A stretch of DNA of 64,000 nucleotides from a gamma proteobacterium symbiont of Ctena orbiculata (lineage in GTDB: Bacteria > Pseudomonadota > Gammaproteobacteria > Chromatiales > Chromatiaceae). The notes under the pieces are model-generated. The model was not told the origin of the DNA and ran no database searches. It saw nothing but the letters and a program-made list of their open reading frames with translations. Each line of letters begins with the position of its first letter. Position 1 is the first letter of the stretch. Positions 37,175 to 45,715 of this stretch are shown here, in pieces. Position numbers and translations under genes: made by a program. The DNA lies in contig QBVC01000015.1 in the NCBI GenBank assembly GCA_003058495.1, positions 62,001 through 126,000 on the forward strand, given 5' to 3'.

Positions 37175-38239
37175 TCACTGAGTGATCCTGGCCAGCATCG
37201 GTCCGATCTCATCCAGCGCCAATACCCGGTCGGACAAGCCGGCCTTTTCAACGGCCTGGGGCATGCCGTAGACGACACAGCTCTGTTGATCCTGGCTCCA
37301 CAATCCCGAGCCGGCCTGTTTCAAGCGCTTCGCACCCTGCAGGCCATCCGCCCCCATGCCCGTCATGATCACCCCCAACGCCTTGTCCCTGAAGCTCTCG
37401 GCAACCGAGGCGAGCATCATGTCCACGCTAGGATGGTAGATCTGGCCGGGAAGCGGGTCCGAGATCCGCACCTGGTAACTGGAGGGTCCCCGCTCCACCT
37501 GCATCTGCTTGCCGCCAGGTGCAACCAGACATTGCCCGGCAGTCAGTCGGTCCCTGTCAACCGCCTCTTTGACCCTTATCGAGCAGACGGTATTCAATCG
37601 TTCCGCGTAGGCGCCGGTGAAACTGCCCGGCATATGTACCGCGACCACCACCGGCAGCGGGTAGTGGCGAGGCAGCGCGCTCAACACCTGGCGCAGCGCC
37701 ACCGGACCGCCGGTGGAGGCACCGATCGCCAGCAATTCCGGCCTGCGGCCCTTACCGTTCCATGCCTGGGATGAGGGGGATGGACGACTGGCCTGGGGGC
37801 GATAACCGCCCGGCTTGCTGCGTACGCTGCTGACCCTTGATTGGCCGACAGCCCTGACGCGTTCGAGCAGCTGTCTGTTGGCCTCTTCGACACCGCTGCC
37901 CAGATTGTTCATATCCTTGGGCAGAAAATCCATTGCCCCCGCATCCAGCGCATCCAACGTCTCCCGGGCCCCCTCCTTGGTCAGCGCGGAGAACATCAGG
38001 ATGCGTGTCGGCGTCTCGCTCATGATCTTGCGCACGGCGGAGATTCCATCCACGATGGGCATTTCCACATCCATCGTTATCACATCTGGCTTTAGCTGCC
38101 TCGCTTGCTCGATGGCCTCCCTGCCGTCAGCTGCGATGCCGACGATTTCGATATCCTCCGCCTGAGACAGCGCAGCGCTGATCCGGTTTCGAAAGAAGGC
38201 CGAATCATCGACAATCAGTATTCTCAACTTGGCGCCCAT
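37175..38239 (-). CDS. cheB: Chemotaxis methylesterase CheB
   Basis: 354 residues: receiver domain (about 1-125, IVDDSAFFRNRI and phospho-acceptor in VITMDVEMPIVDGI) and C-terminal methylesterase. The catalytic triad is visible as AIGASTGGPVALRQVL (Ser), VVAVHMPGSFTGAYAERL (His) and IMTGMGADGLQGAK (Asp). It demethylates/deamidates chemoreceptors for adaptation. No cheR is in the window, so that partner lies elsewhere. Confidence 0.96.
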   Translation of the reverse strand: MGAKLRILIVDDSAFFRNRISAALSQAEDIEIVGIAADGREAIEQARQLKPDVITMDVEMPIVDGISAVRKIMSETPTRILMFSALTKEGARETLDALDAGAMDFLPKDMNNLGSGVEEANRQLLERVRAVGQSRVSSVRSKPGGYRPQASRPSPSSQAWNGKGRRPELLAIGASTGGPVALRQVLSALPRHYPLPVVVAVHMPGSFTGAYAERLNTVCSIRVKEAVDRDRLTAGQCLVAPGGKQMQVERGPSSYQVRISDPLPGQIYHPSVDMMLASVAESFRDKALGVIMTGMGADGLQGAKRLKQAGSGLWSQDQQSCVVYGMPQAVEKAGLSDRVLALDEIGPMLARITQ

Positions 38240-38335
38240 TATCCGCTATTTCTCGTGTTGCTTTGCCTGTTATCGGGGCCGCCAGCCATGTTGCAGTTTC
38301 CATCCGTACACAATAAAAAAGCATTCAGGCTGAGA

Positions 38336-40684
38336 TTAAAATTTCTTGGCGTACTTTCGCATCAACCCGGGAACATCCATGATCAGGGCTATCTTGCCGT
38401 CGCCCGTGATGGTGGCGCCGGCCATGCCATCCAATCCCTGAAGCAGGGCACCGAGCGGCTTGATCACGACCTCTTCCTGGCCAATCAGATGATCGACGAC
38501 CAGGCCCACCTGGATATTGCCTACATTGACAATCACCACATGTCCCTTCGCCTTCTCTTCGTCGTTCAAGGGCTTGTCCGGTATCAGCCAGTTGCGCAGG
38601 TAAAACAGCGGCAGGGCCCGCTCGCGAACCATGATTGTCAACTGACCGTCGACCACATTGGTGCGTTTCAGATTGAGATTGAATATCTCCACCACGCTGG
38701 CGAGAGGCAGGGCGAAGGGCTGGGCGCCCAACACAACCATCAAAGTGGGCAGTATGGCCAGGGTCAACGGCAGTTTGATGGTAATCAGGCTACCCTCTCC
38801 CCATTCGGAATCGATCTCCACCGAACCGTTCATCTGGGCAATCCGGGTCTTAACCACGTCCATGCCGACTCCGCGTCCCGAGACATCGGAGATTTCGGTC
38901 TTGGTGGAGAATCCGGGGGCGAAGATCAGATTGAAGCACTCCTTATCGTCCAGGCGGGCGGCAGCTTCGGTGTCCATCATGCCCTTCTCCACCGCCTTTT
39001 TGCGCAGCACTTCCGGATCCATTCCCTTGCCGTCATCGGCGATGGAAAGCAGGATGTGATCACCCTCCTGGGCAGCGGAAAGCACCACCCGGCCCCGCCT
39101 CGGCTTACCCTTCGCCTCGCGGTCGTCGGGCAACTCTATACCATGATCGACCGAGTTGCGCACCAGATGGACCAGGGGGTCGGCCAATGCCTCCACCAGG
39201 TTTTTGTCGAGATCGGTCTCCTCGCCCACCATCTCGAGGTCGATCTCTTTCTTCAGGCTCCTGGCCAGATCACGCACCACGCGCGGGAACCGGCCGAAGA
39301 CCTTTTTGATCGGCTGCATCCGTGTCTTCATCACCGCCAGCTGCAGGTCGGAAGTCACGACGTCCAGATTACTCACCGCATTGGCCACATCCTCGTCATT
39401 CATGGTGGCCTTCAGGGTCGCCAGCCGGTTGCGCACCAGCACCAGCTCACCCACCATGTTCATAATGTCGTCGAGCCGTTGGGTATCCACCCGCACCGAG
39501 GTCTCGGCCGCCGGTTTGTTGGCCGCTGCCTTGGGCTGTTTAGCGGCGGCCGCAGGGGCTTTTTTGGCCTTCGAATCGGCTGCCGCCGGTTTTGGTTTTG
39601 CCTCGGCCTTGGGTTTGGGTTTGGGTTTGGGCGTCGCCTTGGCTGCAGGTTTGGCTGCCTGTTTATCGGCTGGCGCCTGGGCGGGCTGTTTTGCCGCTCC
39701 CTGTTGCGAACCGTCGGCCTTGGTAAGTTTGTTCGGATCAAACTTCCCTGCGCCATGAATCTCATCGAGCAGGGCATCAAACTCATCTTCGGTGATTTCA
39801 TCATCCGCGGCTGCCGGTTTGCCCGTCTCAGCCTTCTTCTTCGCCGGCGTTTTCTCTTTTTTCAGTTTCGCGGGATCGAACTTACCCTCGCCATGAATCT
39901 CATCGAGCAGGGCGTCAAACTCATCCTCGGTGATGTCGTCGGATGCGGCGGACTTGCCTTGCTTGGGCTTGGGCTTTTCCTGCTCGGCCTTCTGTTTCGG
40001 CGCGCCGCTAAATTTGCCCTCGCCGTGCAACTCATCCAACAGGGCCTCGAACTCATCTTCCGTGATGTTGTCGTCTTTGCCGCCCGAGTCGGGCTCCTGA
40101 ATCGCATCCAGCAGGTTTTCAAACTCGTTGTCGCTCAGATCGTCCTTCGCCGCCGGCCCGCTCTCCGCTGCCGCTGATTGCACCGCCTGGTTGACCGGTT
40201 CTTCAGGCTCTACCGCAGCCTCAGCTACCGCGGGCTCGGTTTCGGCCACCGCAGGCTCCGCTTCGCCTTCGCTCTCGGCCTCCTCATCCTCGGCTTCCGG
40301 CACGGCAAAACGGTTGAGCCGCTCGATCAGGTCCCGCTCCGCATCTTCCGGCATGACACCTTCCCGCACCTGCTCGAACATCGCGTTGACGACATCCAGC
40401 ACTTCCAAAACGGAGTCCATCAGATCGGGGCTTACGCTCCGCTGACCCTGGCGCAGTATGTTGAACACATCCTCGGCGCGGTGGCAGACCTCCACCAGAG
40501 GCTCTATGGAAAGGAATCCTGCGCCACCCTTGATCGTGTGGAAACCACGAAATACCGCATTCAGCAGATCGAAATCATCAGGTTGCTGTTCCAGATCCAC
40601 CAACTGCTCACTGAGCAGTTCTAGGATCTCTCCAGCTTCTACCAGAAAATCCTGCAAGATTTCATCGTTGACATCGATGCTCAT
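38336..40684 (-). CDS. cheA: Chemotaxis histidine kinase CheA with repeat-bearing linker
   Basis: 782 residues. P1 histidine phosphotransfer domain (about 1-125) with RGFHTIKGGAGFL, His49. A Glu/Ala-rich linker is followed by four copies of a short acidic repeat at about 184, 207, 251 and 297. Then come an Ala/Pro/Lys-rich linker (about 330-395), P3 dimerisation from TQRLDDIMNMVGEL, the P4 ATPase (HLVRNSVDHGIE, DDGKGMDP, GRGVGMDVV) and the P5 CheW-like domain. No P2 domain is evident. The repeats resemble CheY-binding peptides of FliM and CheZ and may replace P2. Confidence 0.94.
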   Translation of the reverse strand: MSIDVNDEILQDFLVEAGEILELLSEQLVDLEQQPDDFDLLNAVFRGFHTIKGGAGFLSIEPLVEVCHRAEDVFNILRQGQRSVSPDLMDSVLEVLDVVNAMFEQVREGVMPEDAERDLIERLNRFAVPEAEDEEAESEGEAEPAVAETEPAVAEAAVEPEEPVNQAVQSAAAESGPAAKDDLSDNEFENLLDAIQEPDSGGKDDNITEDEFEALLDELHGEGKFSGAPKQKAEQEKPKPKQGKSAASDDITEDEFDALLDEIHGEGKFDPAKLKKEKTPAKKKAETGKPAAADDEITEDEFDALLDEIHGAGKFDPNKLTKADGSQQGAAKQPAQAPADKQAAKPAAKATPKPKPKPKAEAKPKPAAADSKAKKAPAAAAKQPKAAANKPAAETSVRVDTQRLDDIMNMVGELVLVRNRLATLKATMNDEDVANAVSNLDVVTSDLQLAVMKTRMQPIKKVFGRFPRVVRDLARSLKKEIDLEMVGEETDLDKNLVEALADPLVHLVRNSVDHGIELPDDREAKGKPRRGRVVLSAAQEGDHILLSIADDGKGMDPEVLRKKAVEKGMMDTEAAARLDDKECFNLIFAPGFSTKTEISDVSGRGVGMDVVKTRIAQMNGSVEIDSEWGEGSLITIKLPLTLAILPTLMVVLGAQPFALPLASVVEIFNLNLKRTNVVDGQLTIMVRERALPLFYLRNWLIPDKPLNDEEKAKGHVVIVNVGNIQVGLVVDHLIGQEEVVIKPLGALLQGLDGMAGATITGDGKIALIMDVPGLMRKYAKKF

Positions 40685-40755
40685 CTAATGCTCCCGGTGG
40701 ATCACCGAACTTTACCGATTGTTATTGAAATCTATATCGGTCTATACCTGTATAA

Positions 40756-41490
40756 CTAAAATCCCAGGCTGGAGAGCAGATCGTCAACATCGTCCTGACT
40801 TGTCACTTGGTCTCCCTGATCCAGACCTGGAATAGCCGGCCCTGCAAGTTCCTCTTGTTTGTCTTTTTTCTGATTTGGATCATCCATCTTGTCACCGGTG
40901 ATCCGCACCAACATGACAAGCTTCTCCTCCACATCATGAACCAGGGTGATGACCTTGCGGATGATTTGGCCCGTAAGATCCTGAAAATCCTGTGCCATCA
41001 GCACTTCAGATAGGTTTTTGTGCAGTTCACCAGCGTCCGTATTGGTGGCTTTCAGAAAATTCGAAAGCGAGACGCTGAGCTCCTTGAAATCATCCTTGTT
41101 AAGCATTCTCGAGCGCAGCTTTTCCCACTCCTGCGCGAGCTCGACGGATTGCCGCTCTATCTTCTCGACCAGCGGGAGGCTCTGTTCCACCGCGGTGAGG
41201 GTGCGGTTTGCGGATTGCTCGGTCATGGTAATGACATAGCTGAGCCGCTCCTTGGCATCCGGGATCTCCACATTGGTCATGTCGGAGATGCGGGCATCGA
41301 GCAGAAAACCGTTGATCGCATCGTGCAGTTCGCGGGTGAGGCGCCCCACCTCCAAAAACAGATCGTCTTGTTTTGGTTTAGGCGCCAAACTTGAGATCAA
41401 ACGCTCGGACTCCTCATCATCACCGGCTTCCAAGCTGACAACGAGGGACTTGGCAAGCTCTAATCGTTGTTGGTTATCTTGTTGTCCCAT
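40756..41490 (-). CDS. cheZ: Protein phosphatase CheZ
   Basis: 244 residues: a long helical hairpin with the catalytic region GELHKNLSEVLMAQDFQDLTGQIIRKVI. The Gln in AQDFQDLTGQ is the CheY dephosphorylation residue. A flexible segment follows, ending in SQDDVDDLLSSLGF, the conserved CheY-binding C-terminal peptide. It lies 25 bases downstream of cheY. Confidence 0.95.
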   Translation of the reverse strand: MGQQDNQQRLELAKSLVVSLEAGDDEESERLISSLAPKPKQDDLFLEVGRLTRELHDAINGFLLDARISDMTNVEIPDAKERLSYVITMTEQSANRTLTAVEQSLPLVEKIERQSVELAQEWEKLRSRMLNKDDFKELSVSLSNFLKATNTDAGELHKNLSEVLMAQDFQDLTGQIIRKVITLVHDVEEKLVMLVRITGDKMDDPNQKKDKQEELAGPAIPGLDQGDQVTSQDDVDDLLSSLGF

Positions 41491-41515
41491 TGTTTACTCC
41501 TGACACGGCCCGGTC

Positions 41516-41899
41516 TTAACCCACGCGTTCGAAGATCTTGTTGATCTTCTCTTCAAGGGTGGTGGCGGTAAAGGGTTTGACCACGTAACCATTGACCCCG
41601 GCCTGTGCCGCTTCGATTATCTGCTCGCGTTTTGACTCCGCGGTCACCATCAGCACCGGCAGCGACGACAGCTTGTCATCCGCCCTGACCGCCTTCAACA
41701 GATCGATACCGGTCATTCCCGGCATATTCCAGTCTGAGACAAGAAAATCGAAATTTCCGTTCTGCAACATGGGCAGCGCGGTGAGACCATCATCCGCTTC
41801 CTGGGTGTTGTTGAACCCAAGATCACGCAAAAGATTCTTGATAATGCGCCGCATGGTGGAGAAATCGTCCACAATGAGGATCTTCATGTTCTTGTCCAA
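41516..41899 (-). CDS. cheY: Chemotaxis response regulator CheY
   Basis: Single receiver domain, 127 residues if the TTG at 41899 is used (GGAGG is 5 bases before it, giving [12 protein letters not shown]). An ATG at 41911 and an ATG at 41887 are alternatives. It has [12 protein letters not shown], the phospho-acceptor Asp in [20 protein letters not shown] and the conserved Lys in [10 protein letters not shown]. Phospho-CheY binds FliM to change rotation. It is followed by cheZ. Confidence 0.96.
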   Translation of the reverse strand: MDKNMKILIVDDFSTMRRIIKNLLRDLGFNNTQEADDGLTALPMLQNGNFDFLVSDWNMPGMTGIDLLKAVRADDKLSSLPVLMVTAESKREQIIEAAQAGVNGYVVKPFTATTLEEKINKIFERVG

Positions 41900-41956
41900 T
41901 GCAACCTCCATCCTGTTTCCGCCGTTCTTCCCAACAGCGAATCACAGGCCAACCAT

Positions 41957-42709
41957 TTACTCTTCGTCATGCACCAATGAGAGCCAATCCGAGAGGCGGG
42001 AGCGCAAACGCAGTGTCGCCTGGCTGTGGATTTGGCATACCCGGGACTCGCTGACACCCAGCACATGCCCGATTTCGCGTAGATTCATCTCATCGTCATA
42101 ATACATCGCGATCACCAGTCGTTCCCGGTCGGGCAGACCGGCAATCGCATCCGCCAACGCCTTTTTGAAGGCATCCTTCTGCAGGCCGTCAAACGGCGTG
42201 TCTGCAGGCCCCTCCCGGGAAACCGGAAAGCCGTCGCTGACAGCGGTCAACTCATCCAGGCTGAAGATACGGCAACCCGTCGAGTCCCGCAGGATCTGGT
42301 GATAATCCTCCAGACTCATGTCCAGCGCTTCCGCCACCTCTACATCCCGGGCATCACGGCCTTCACTGTTTTCGATCTCCCGCATCGCTTCGGCCACCAT
42401 GCGCGCTTTGCGATGAACAGAACGTGGCGTCCAGTCACTGCGTCGGATTTCATCCAGCATGGCACCGCGAATGCGAATACCGGCATAGGTCTCGAAACTG
42501 GCACCCTGGGTCGGATCATAGTTTCTGCTCGCCTCGAGCAGGCCCAGCATCCCAGCCTGAATCAGATCGTCCGCCTGAACATTCGGTGGCAACCGGTTCA
42601 TCAGGTGATAGGCAATCCTCTTCACCAGCCCGGCATGCTGATCCACCAGATCATCATAGTTCTGTTGCTGCTGCATGGCGGTGTATGTCGCTAAACCGCT
42701 CACCGTCAT
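41957..42709 (-). CDS. fliA: RNA polymerase sigma factor FliA (sigma-28)
   Basis: 250 residues of the sigma-28 family. Sigma region 2 is LVKRIAYHLMNRLPPNVQADDLIQAGMLGLLEAS. Region 3 includes RGAMLDEIRRSDWTPRSVHRKAR and region 4 the HTH at the C-terminus, LREIGHVLGVSESRVCQIHSQA. It transcribes late flagellar, motor and chemotaxis genes. Start overlaps the FlhG stop by 4 bases. Confidence 0.97.
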   Translation of the reverse strand: MTVSGLATYTAMQQQQNYDDLVDQHAGLVKRIAYHLMNRLPPNVQADDLIQAGMLGLLEASRNYDPTQGASFETYAGIRIRGAMLDEIRRSDWTPRSVHRKARMVAEAMREIENSEGRDARDVEVAEALDMSLEDYHQILRDSTGCRIFSLDELTAVSDGFPVSREGPADTPFDGLQKDAFKKALADAIAGLPDRERLVIAMYYDDEMNLREIGHVLGVSESRVCQIHSQATLRLRSRLSDWLSLVHDEE

Positions 42710-43593
42710 ATCTCCCCGTATTGGCTTGAAAATTGGATCAGACGTTCGACGAAAAACTGCAAATCACCACTCACTCCGGAGGGTACAGGCCAGTTATCGG
42801 CCTTTTTGGCCAAATTCTTGAATGCCTGCGCCACCCGTGAGCGGGGAAAGGCCTCGACCACCGGTTTCTGACTTCTCACCGCCTTGCGCAGTTGTTCGTC
42901 ATAAGGGATGCTGCCCATGTAGTTCAGCATAACGTCCAGGTACTGATCGGTTACCCGGCACATTTTGTTGTACAGGTCCCGCCCCTCTTGCACGCTTTTT
43001 ACCATGTTCGCCAAGATGCGGAACCGGGTGATGCCGTGTTCGCGGTTGAGCAGCTTGATGATGGCATAGGCGTCCGTGATGGAGGCGGGTTCATCACAGA
43101 CGACAACAATCTGTTCCTGGGCGGCACGGCTGAAACTGATCACCACGTCGGAGATGCCGGCCGCGGTATCGATGAGCAATACATCCACATCGTTGGCCAC
43201 TTCACTGAAGGCATGGATCAAACCCGCGTTCTCGGCGGGGCTCATCTCGGCCATCTGCTGGATGCCGGAGGCGCCGGGGACGATTTTCATTCCCTTGGGT
43301 CCGTTCACCAGCACGTCTTCCAGCGCGCATTCGCCGCTCATTACATGGGATAGATTGCGCTCCGCATGCAGTCCGAGAATCACATCCAGGTTCGCCAGGC
43401 CCAGATCGGCGTCGAGCAGCATCACCCGGCGCCCGATCTCGGCGAAGGCGACGCCCAGATTGGCGGAGATATTGGTCTTGCCTACCCCTCCCTTGCCGCC
43501 GGTGACGGCAATCACCCTCACCGGTTCCGGGTTGATCATCCTCCGCAATCCCGTCGCCTGATCTTCGATATGTTCAGACATGTGCATATTCAT
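42706..43593 (-). CDS. flhG: Flagellar number regulator FlhG (FleN), MinD-like ATPase
   Basis: 295 residues. The Walker A variant VTGGKGGVGKTNISANLGV is at about 30-47, and LLDADLGLANLDVILGL follows. Family segments LLIDTAAGISDVVISFSRAA and SITDAYAIIKLLNREHG are also present. It limits the number of polar flagella by acting on FleQ and FlhF. It overlaps the flhF 3' end by 20 bases. Confidence 0.95.
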   Translation of the reverse strand: MNMHMSEHIEDQATGLRRMINPEPVRVIAVTGGKGGVGKTNISANLGVAFAEIGRRVMLLDADLGLANLDVILGLHAERNLSHVMSGECALEDVLVNGPKGMKIVPGASGIQQMAEMSPAENAGLIHAFSEVANDVDVLLIDTAAGISDVVISFSRAAQEQIVVVCDEPASITDAYAIIKLLNREHGITRFRILANMVKSVQEGRDLYNKMCRVTDQYLDVMLNYMGSIPYDEQLRKAVRSQKPVVEAFPRSRVAQAFKNLAKKADNWPVPSGVSGDLQFFVERLIQFSSQYGEI

Positions 43594-44860
43594 TCATTCC
43601 CCCGAAAGCCATCGCCAGATACTCCTCATCTGGGCGCTCACCCACCAGCTCGGACAACTCCACAAGCTGCCTGATCACTCTGCCGGCCTGGGCGATCTTT
43701 ATATCTTCCGGCACCCGCTGGCCATCGGTAACGAATCCCAGCGGCAGCTTGGCCTCCAGCAGCGACGACACGACACCTCCCAGCGAAGCGGCCTCGTCCA
43801 TCTTGGTCAGGACGACGCCAACCGGTTTTACCAGGTCGAATGCGCGAATCGCATGACTCAGCGCCGACCGCTGTGTCGTCGCGGAGAGGGTCAGCAGCGA
43901 CTTGACGGGGTGATTACCCTTCTTTAGCAGCGCCAAGCGTTCTGTGAGCTTGAGATCCCGTTGTCCCATCCCCGCGGTATCGATCAGCACCAGCCGCTTT
44001 TCGGCAAAGGCGTGCAGGGCGCTGTTGAGCTCTTCCGCCGAGGTGACACTGCGAACCGGCACATCCAGGATACGGCCGTAGTTCTGCAACTGCTCCTGGG
44101 CACCGATCCGATAACTGTCGGCCGAGATCAAGGCGAGATGGCGATTGCCATGGCGCAGGCAGAATCTTGCAGCCAGCTTGGCGATGGTGGTGGTCTTGCC
44201 GACACCGGTGGGTCCCACCAGCGCCAGGGTTCCGCCCTGATCGAGCAGGTCACCCTCGACGATGGGAATTTCTCTGTTGAGTTGATTCAAAGCGAGATGC
44301 CAGGCCTGTTCGGGGGTCTCGGCATCTTCAACACGATAGGCCAGCTCCTTGCAGTGATTGGCATCCAGTCCCAATCCCATCAGCCGGCGGATCAGATCCT
44401 GCGTCTGCGGGCGGCGATGCCCAAGATCGCGCCAGGTGAGCTCGGAGAGTTCATTCTCCATCATTCTACGCAACGCCTGCATCTCCCTGCGCATCTCTCT
44501 CAATACCGGATCCTGACTCCATTCGACCCGTGGCTGGTCCTGTCCCTGCTGCGGCATGGAATCGTGATATTCCCGGTTGGCATCGGGCGATCCGTCGCTA
44601 TCGGCATCCCCATCCAGATAGGCTGTCCTGGCCGCGGCCGAAAGGGTGGCATTGTCGTCAGCAAGGATTTGAGGCCCTGTTTCCATGCTGGTTGGCTGGG
44701 TGGCGTTGAATGCGGACTCGTCATAATCCACGGCCGCCACCAACTCTATCCCCCCCTGTACGCTCTTGTTGGAGAGAATAACGGCGTCCGCACCCAACGC
44801 CTCGCGTACCTGGCGCAGAGCTTGCCGCATGTCAGAGGCAAAAAAACGTCTTATCTTCAT
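43574..44860 (-). CDS. flhF: Flagellar placement GTPase FlhF (SRP-type)
   Basis: 428 residues from the ATG at 44860 (MKIRRFFASDMRQALRQVRE), the normal FlhF start. A basic N-terminal domain and a variable middle precede the SRP-GTPase NG domain with ALVGPTGVGKTTTIAKLAARF, then LISADSYRIGAQEQL and LIDTAGMGQRDLKL. It targets the first flagellar parts to the pole. A sigma-54 promoter candidate lies about 150 bases upstream. The intervening region also contains the upstream gene's 3' end only from 45277. Confidence 0.95.
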   Translation of the reverse strand: MKIRRFFASDMRQALRQVREALGADAVILSNKSVQGGIELVAAVDYDESAFNATQPTSMETGPQILADDNATLSAAARTAYLDGDADSDGSPDANREYHDSMPQQGQDQPRVEWSQDPVLREMRREMQALRRMMENELSELTWRDLGHRRPQTQDLIRRLMGLGLDANHCKELAYRVEDAETPEQAWHLALNQLNREIPIVEGDLLDQGGTLALVGPTGVGKTTTIAKLAARFCLRHGNRHLALISADSYRIGAQEQLQNYGRILDVPVRSVTSAEELNSALHAFAEKRLVLIDTAGMGQRDLKLTERLALLKKGNHPVKSLLTLSATTQRSALSHAIRAFDLVKPVGVVLTKMDEAASLGGVVSSLLEAKLPLGFVTDGQRVPEDIKIAQAGRVIRQLVELSELVGERPDEEYLAMAFGGMNEYAHV

Positions 44861-45006
44861 AGTCCGCAAACCCCGGCGGTCGCTCTGGATCGAGCTTGCG
44901 CCTTTCAACCTGCTTATCCACTCTCCGGCCTTCTTATTCGGCTGCTGGTAACTGCCAGCCATGCACGTCAGCCAATCGACCCATATCGGGTGCTTATCAC
45001 ATTCTC

Positions 45007-45022
45007 TGCAATAACCGTTCCA
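45007..45022 (-). promoter_or_regulatory. Sigma-54 promoter candidate for flhF
   Basis: On the minus strand TGGAAC-N5-TTGCA, with GG and GC separated by exactly 10 bases. It is the only good -24/-12 match I saw in the 416-base flhF upstream gap (44861-45276), which otherwise shows no gene. In P. aeruginosa flhF is RpoN/FleQ dependent. Confidence 0.5.
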
Positions 45023-45276
45023 ATCCATGCCTTGCCTGGATTGAAAAATATTTTTCCTTTAATACAACAAGTTGAATATCTATATGCCCTCGCCGCCGGG
45101 ACCGGCAAGGGCTTTCGTGGACGCCAGTCTCTTGACTATCCATCGGCAATCCGCCAAGGTTTCGGCGCCCTGCGGAATGGGGAGAGAGGATTACACGGAA
45201 ATTTGACGCAGCGGGCGGAGAAAAACAGAGGCGTGCAGCCGAAATCAGCGAGACGCCCTTCAGTCTGTCGTGGGAT

Positions 45277-45612
45277 TCACCTGAGACCGGCGATGAATCG
45301 GGCAGGCGCCCGCTCGCCCACGGCCTGGCGGAACAGATCGAGTGAGACCACTTTCTCCCTTCGCGGCTGCCTGATTTCGCACTGCGCTCCCAGTGACTCC
45401 AGGCTAAAGACAAGCGCCTCTGCACGCTCTCTGCTCACCAGTTCCAGCTCCAAGCGCTGCTTCATCAACAAGCCCCTGGCCGCGCTGTTGAGCGCCACGC
45501 CCCTCAGATAGGTGCAGTGAGAGAGCCTTTGGCAATAGTCGAAATGCGACCAGCGATCATCGCCCATCCAAGCAGATTCGTCCGACCACCCTTTTACAAT
45601 TAGCTTGATCAT
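45277..45612 (-). CDS. Uncharacterised small protein between flhA and flhF
   Basis: 111 residues from the ATG at 45612 (AGGA about 10 bases upstream). The sequence begins MIKLIVKGWSDESAWMGDDRWSH and ends RFIAGLR, with a helix-strand pair VSRERAEALVFSLESLGAQCEIRQ that looks like a ferredoxin-like half. No membrane segment. I do not recognise a family. It sits on the operon strand between flhA and flhF, about 100 bases from flhA's stop, where Pseudomonas has no such gene. Function unknown. Confidence 0.62.
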   Translation of the reverse strand: MIKLIVKGWSDESAWMGDDRWSHFDYCQRLSHCTYLRGVALNSAARGLLMKQRLELELVSRERAEALVFSLESLGAQCEIRQPRREKVVSLDLFRQAVGERAPARFIAGLR

Positions 45613-45715
45613 TTTGTTAGGTCCTTGATGAGGTTGATCATGCGTAGCCTTTTTCAAACGCCACCTCAACTGCCAAATCGCGCCACACTATCTCATATTC
45701 GGGAGTTGATCGCCA

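Noticed and set aside
38105..40177. 690-residue plus-strand frame opposite cheA
   Set aside because: Antisense of cheA with His/Gln-rich composition; cheA motifs are complete on the other strand.
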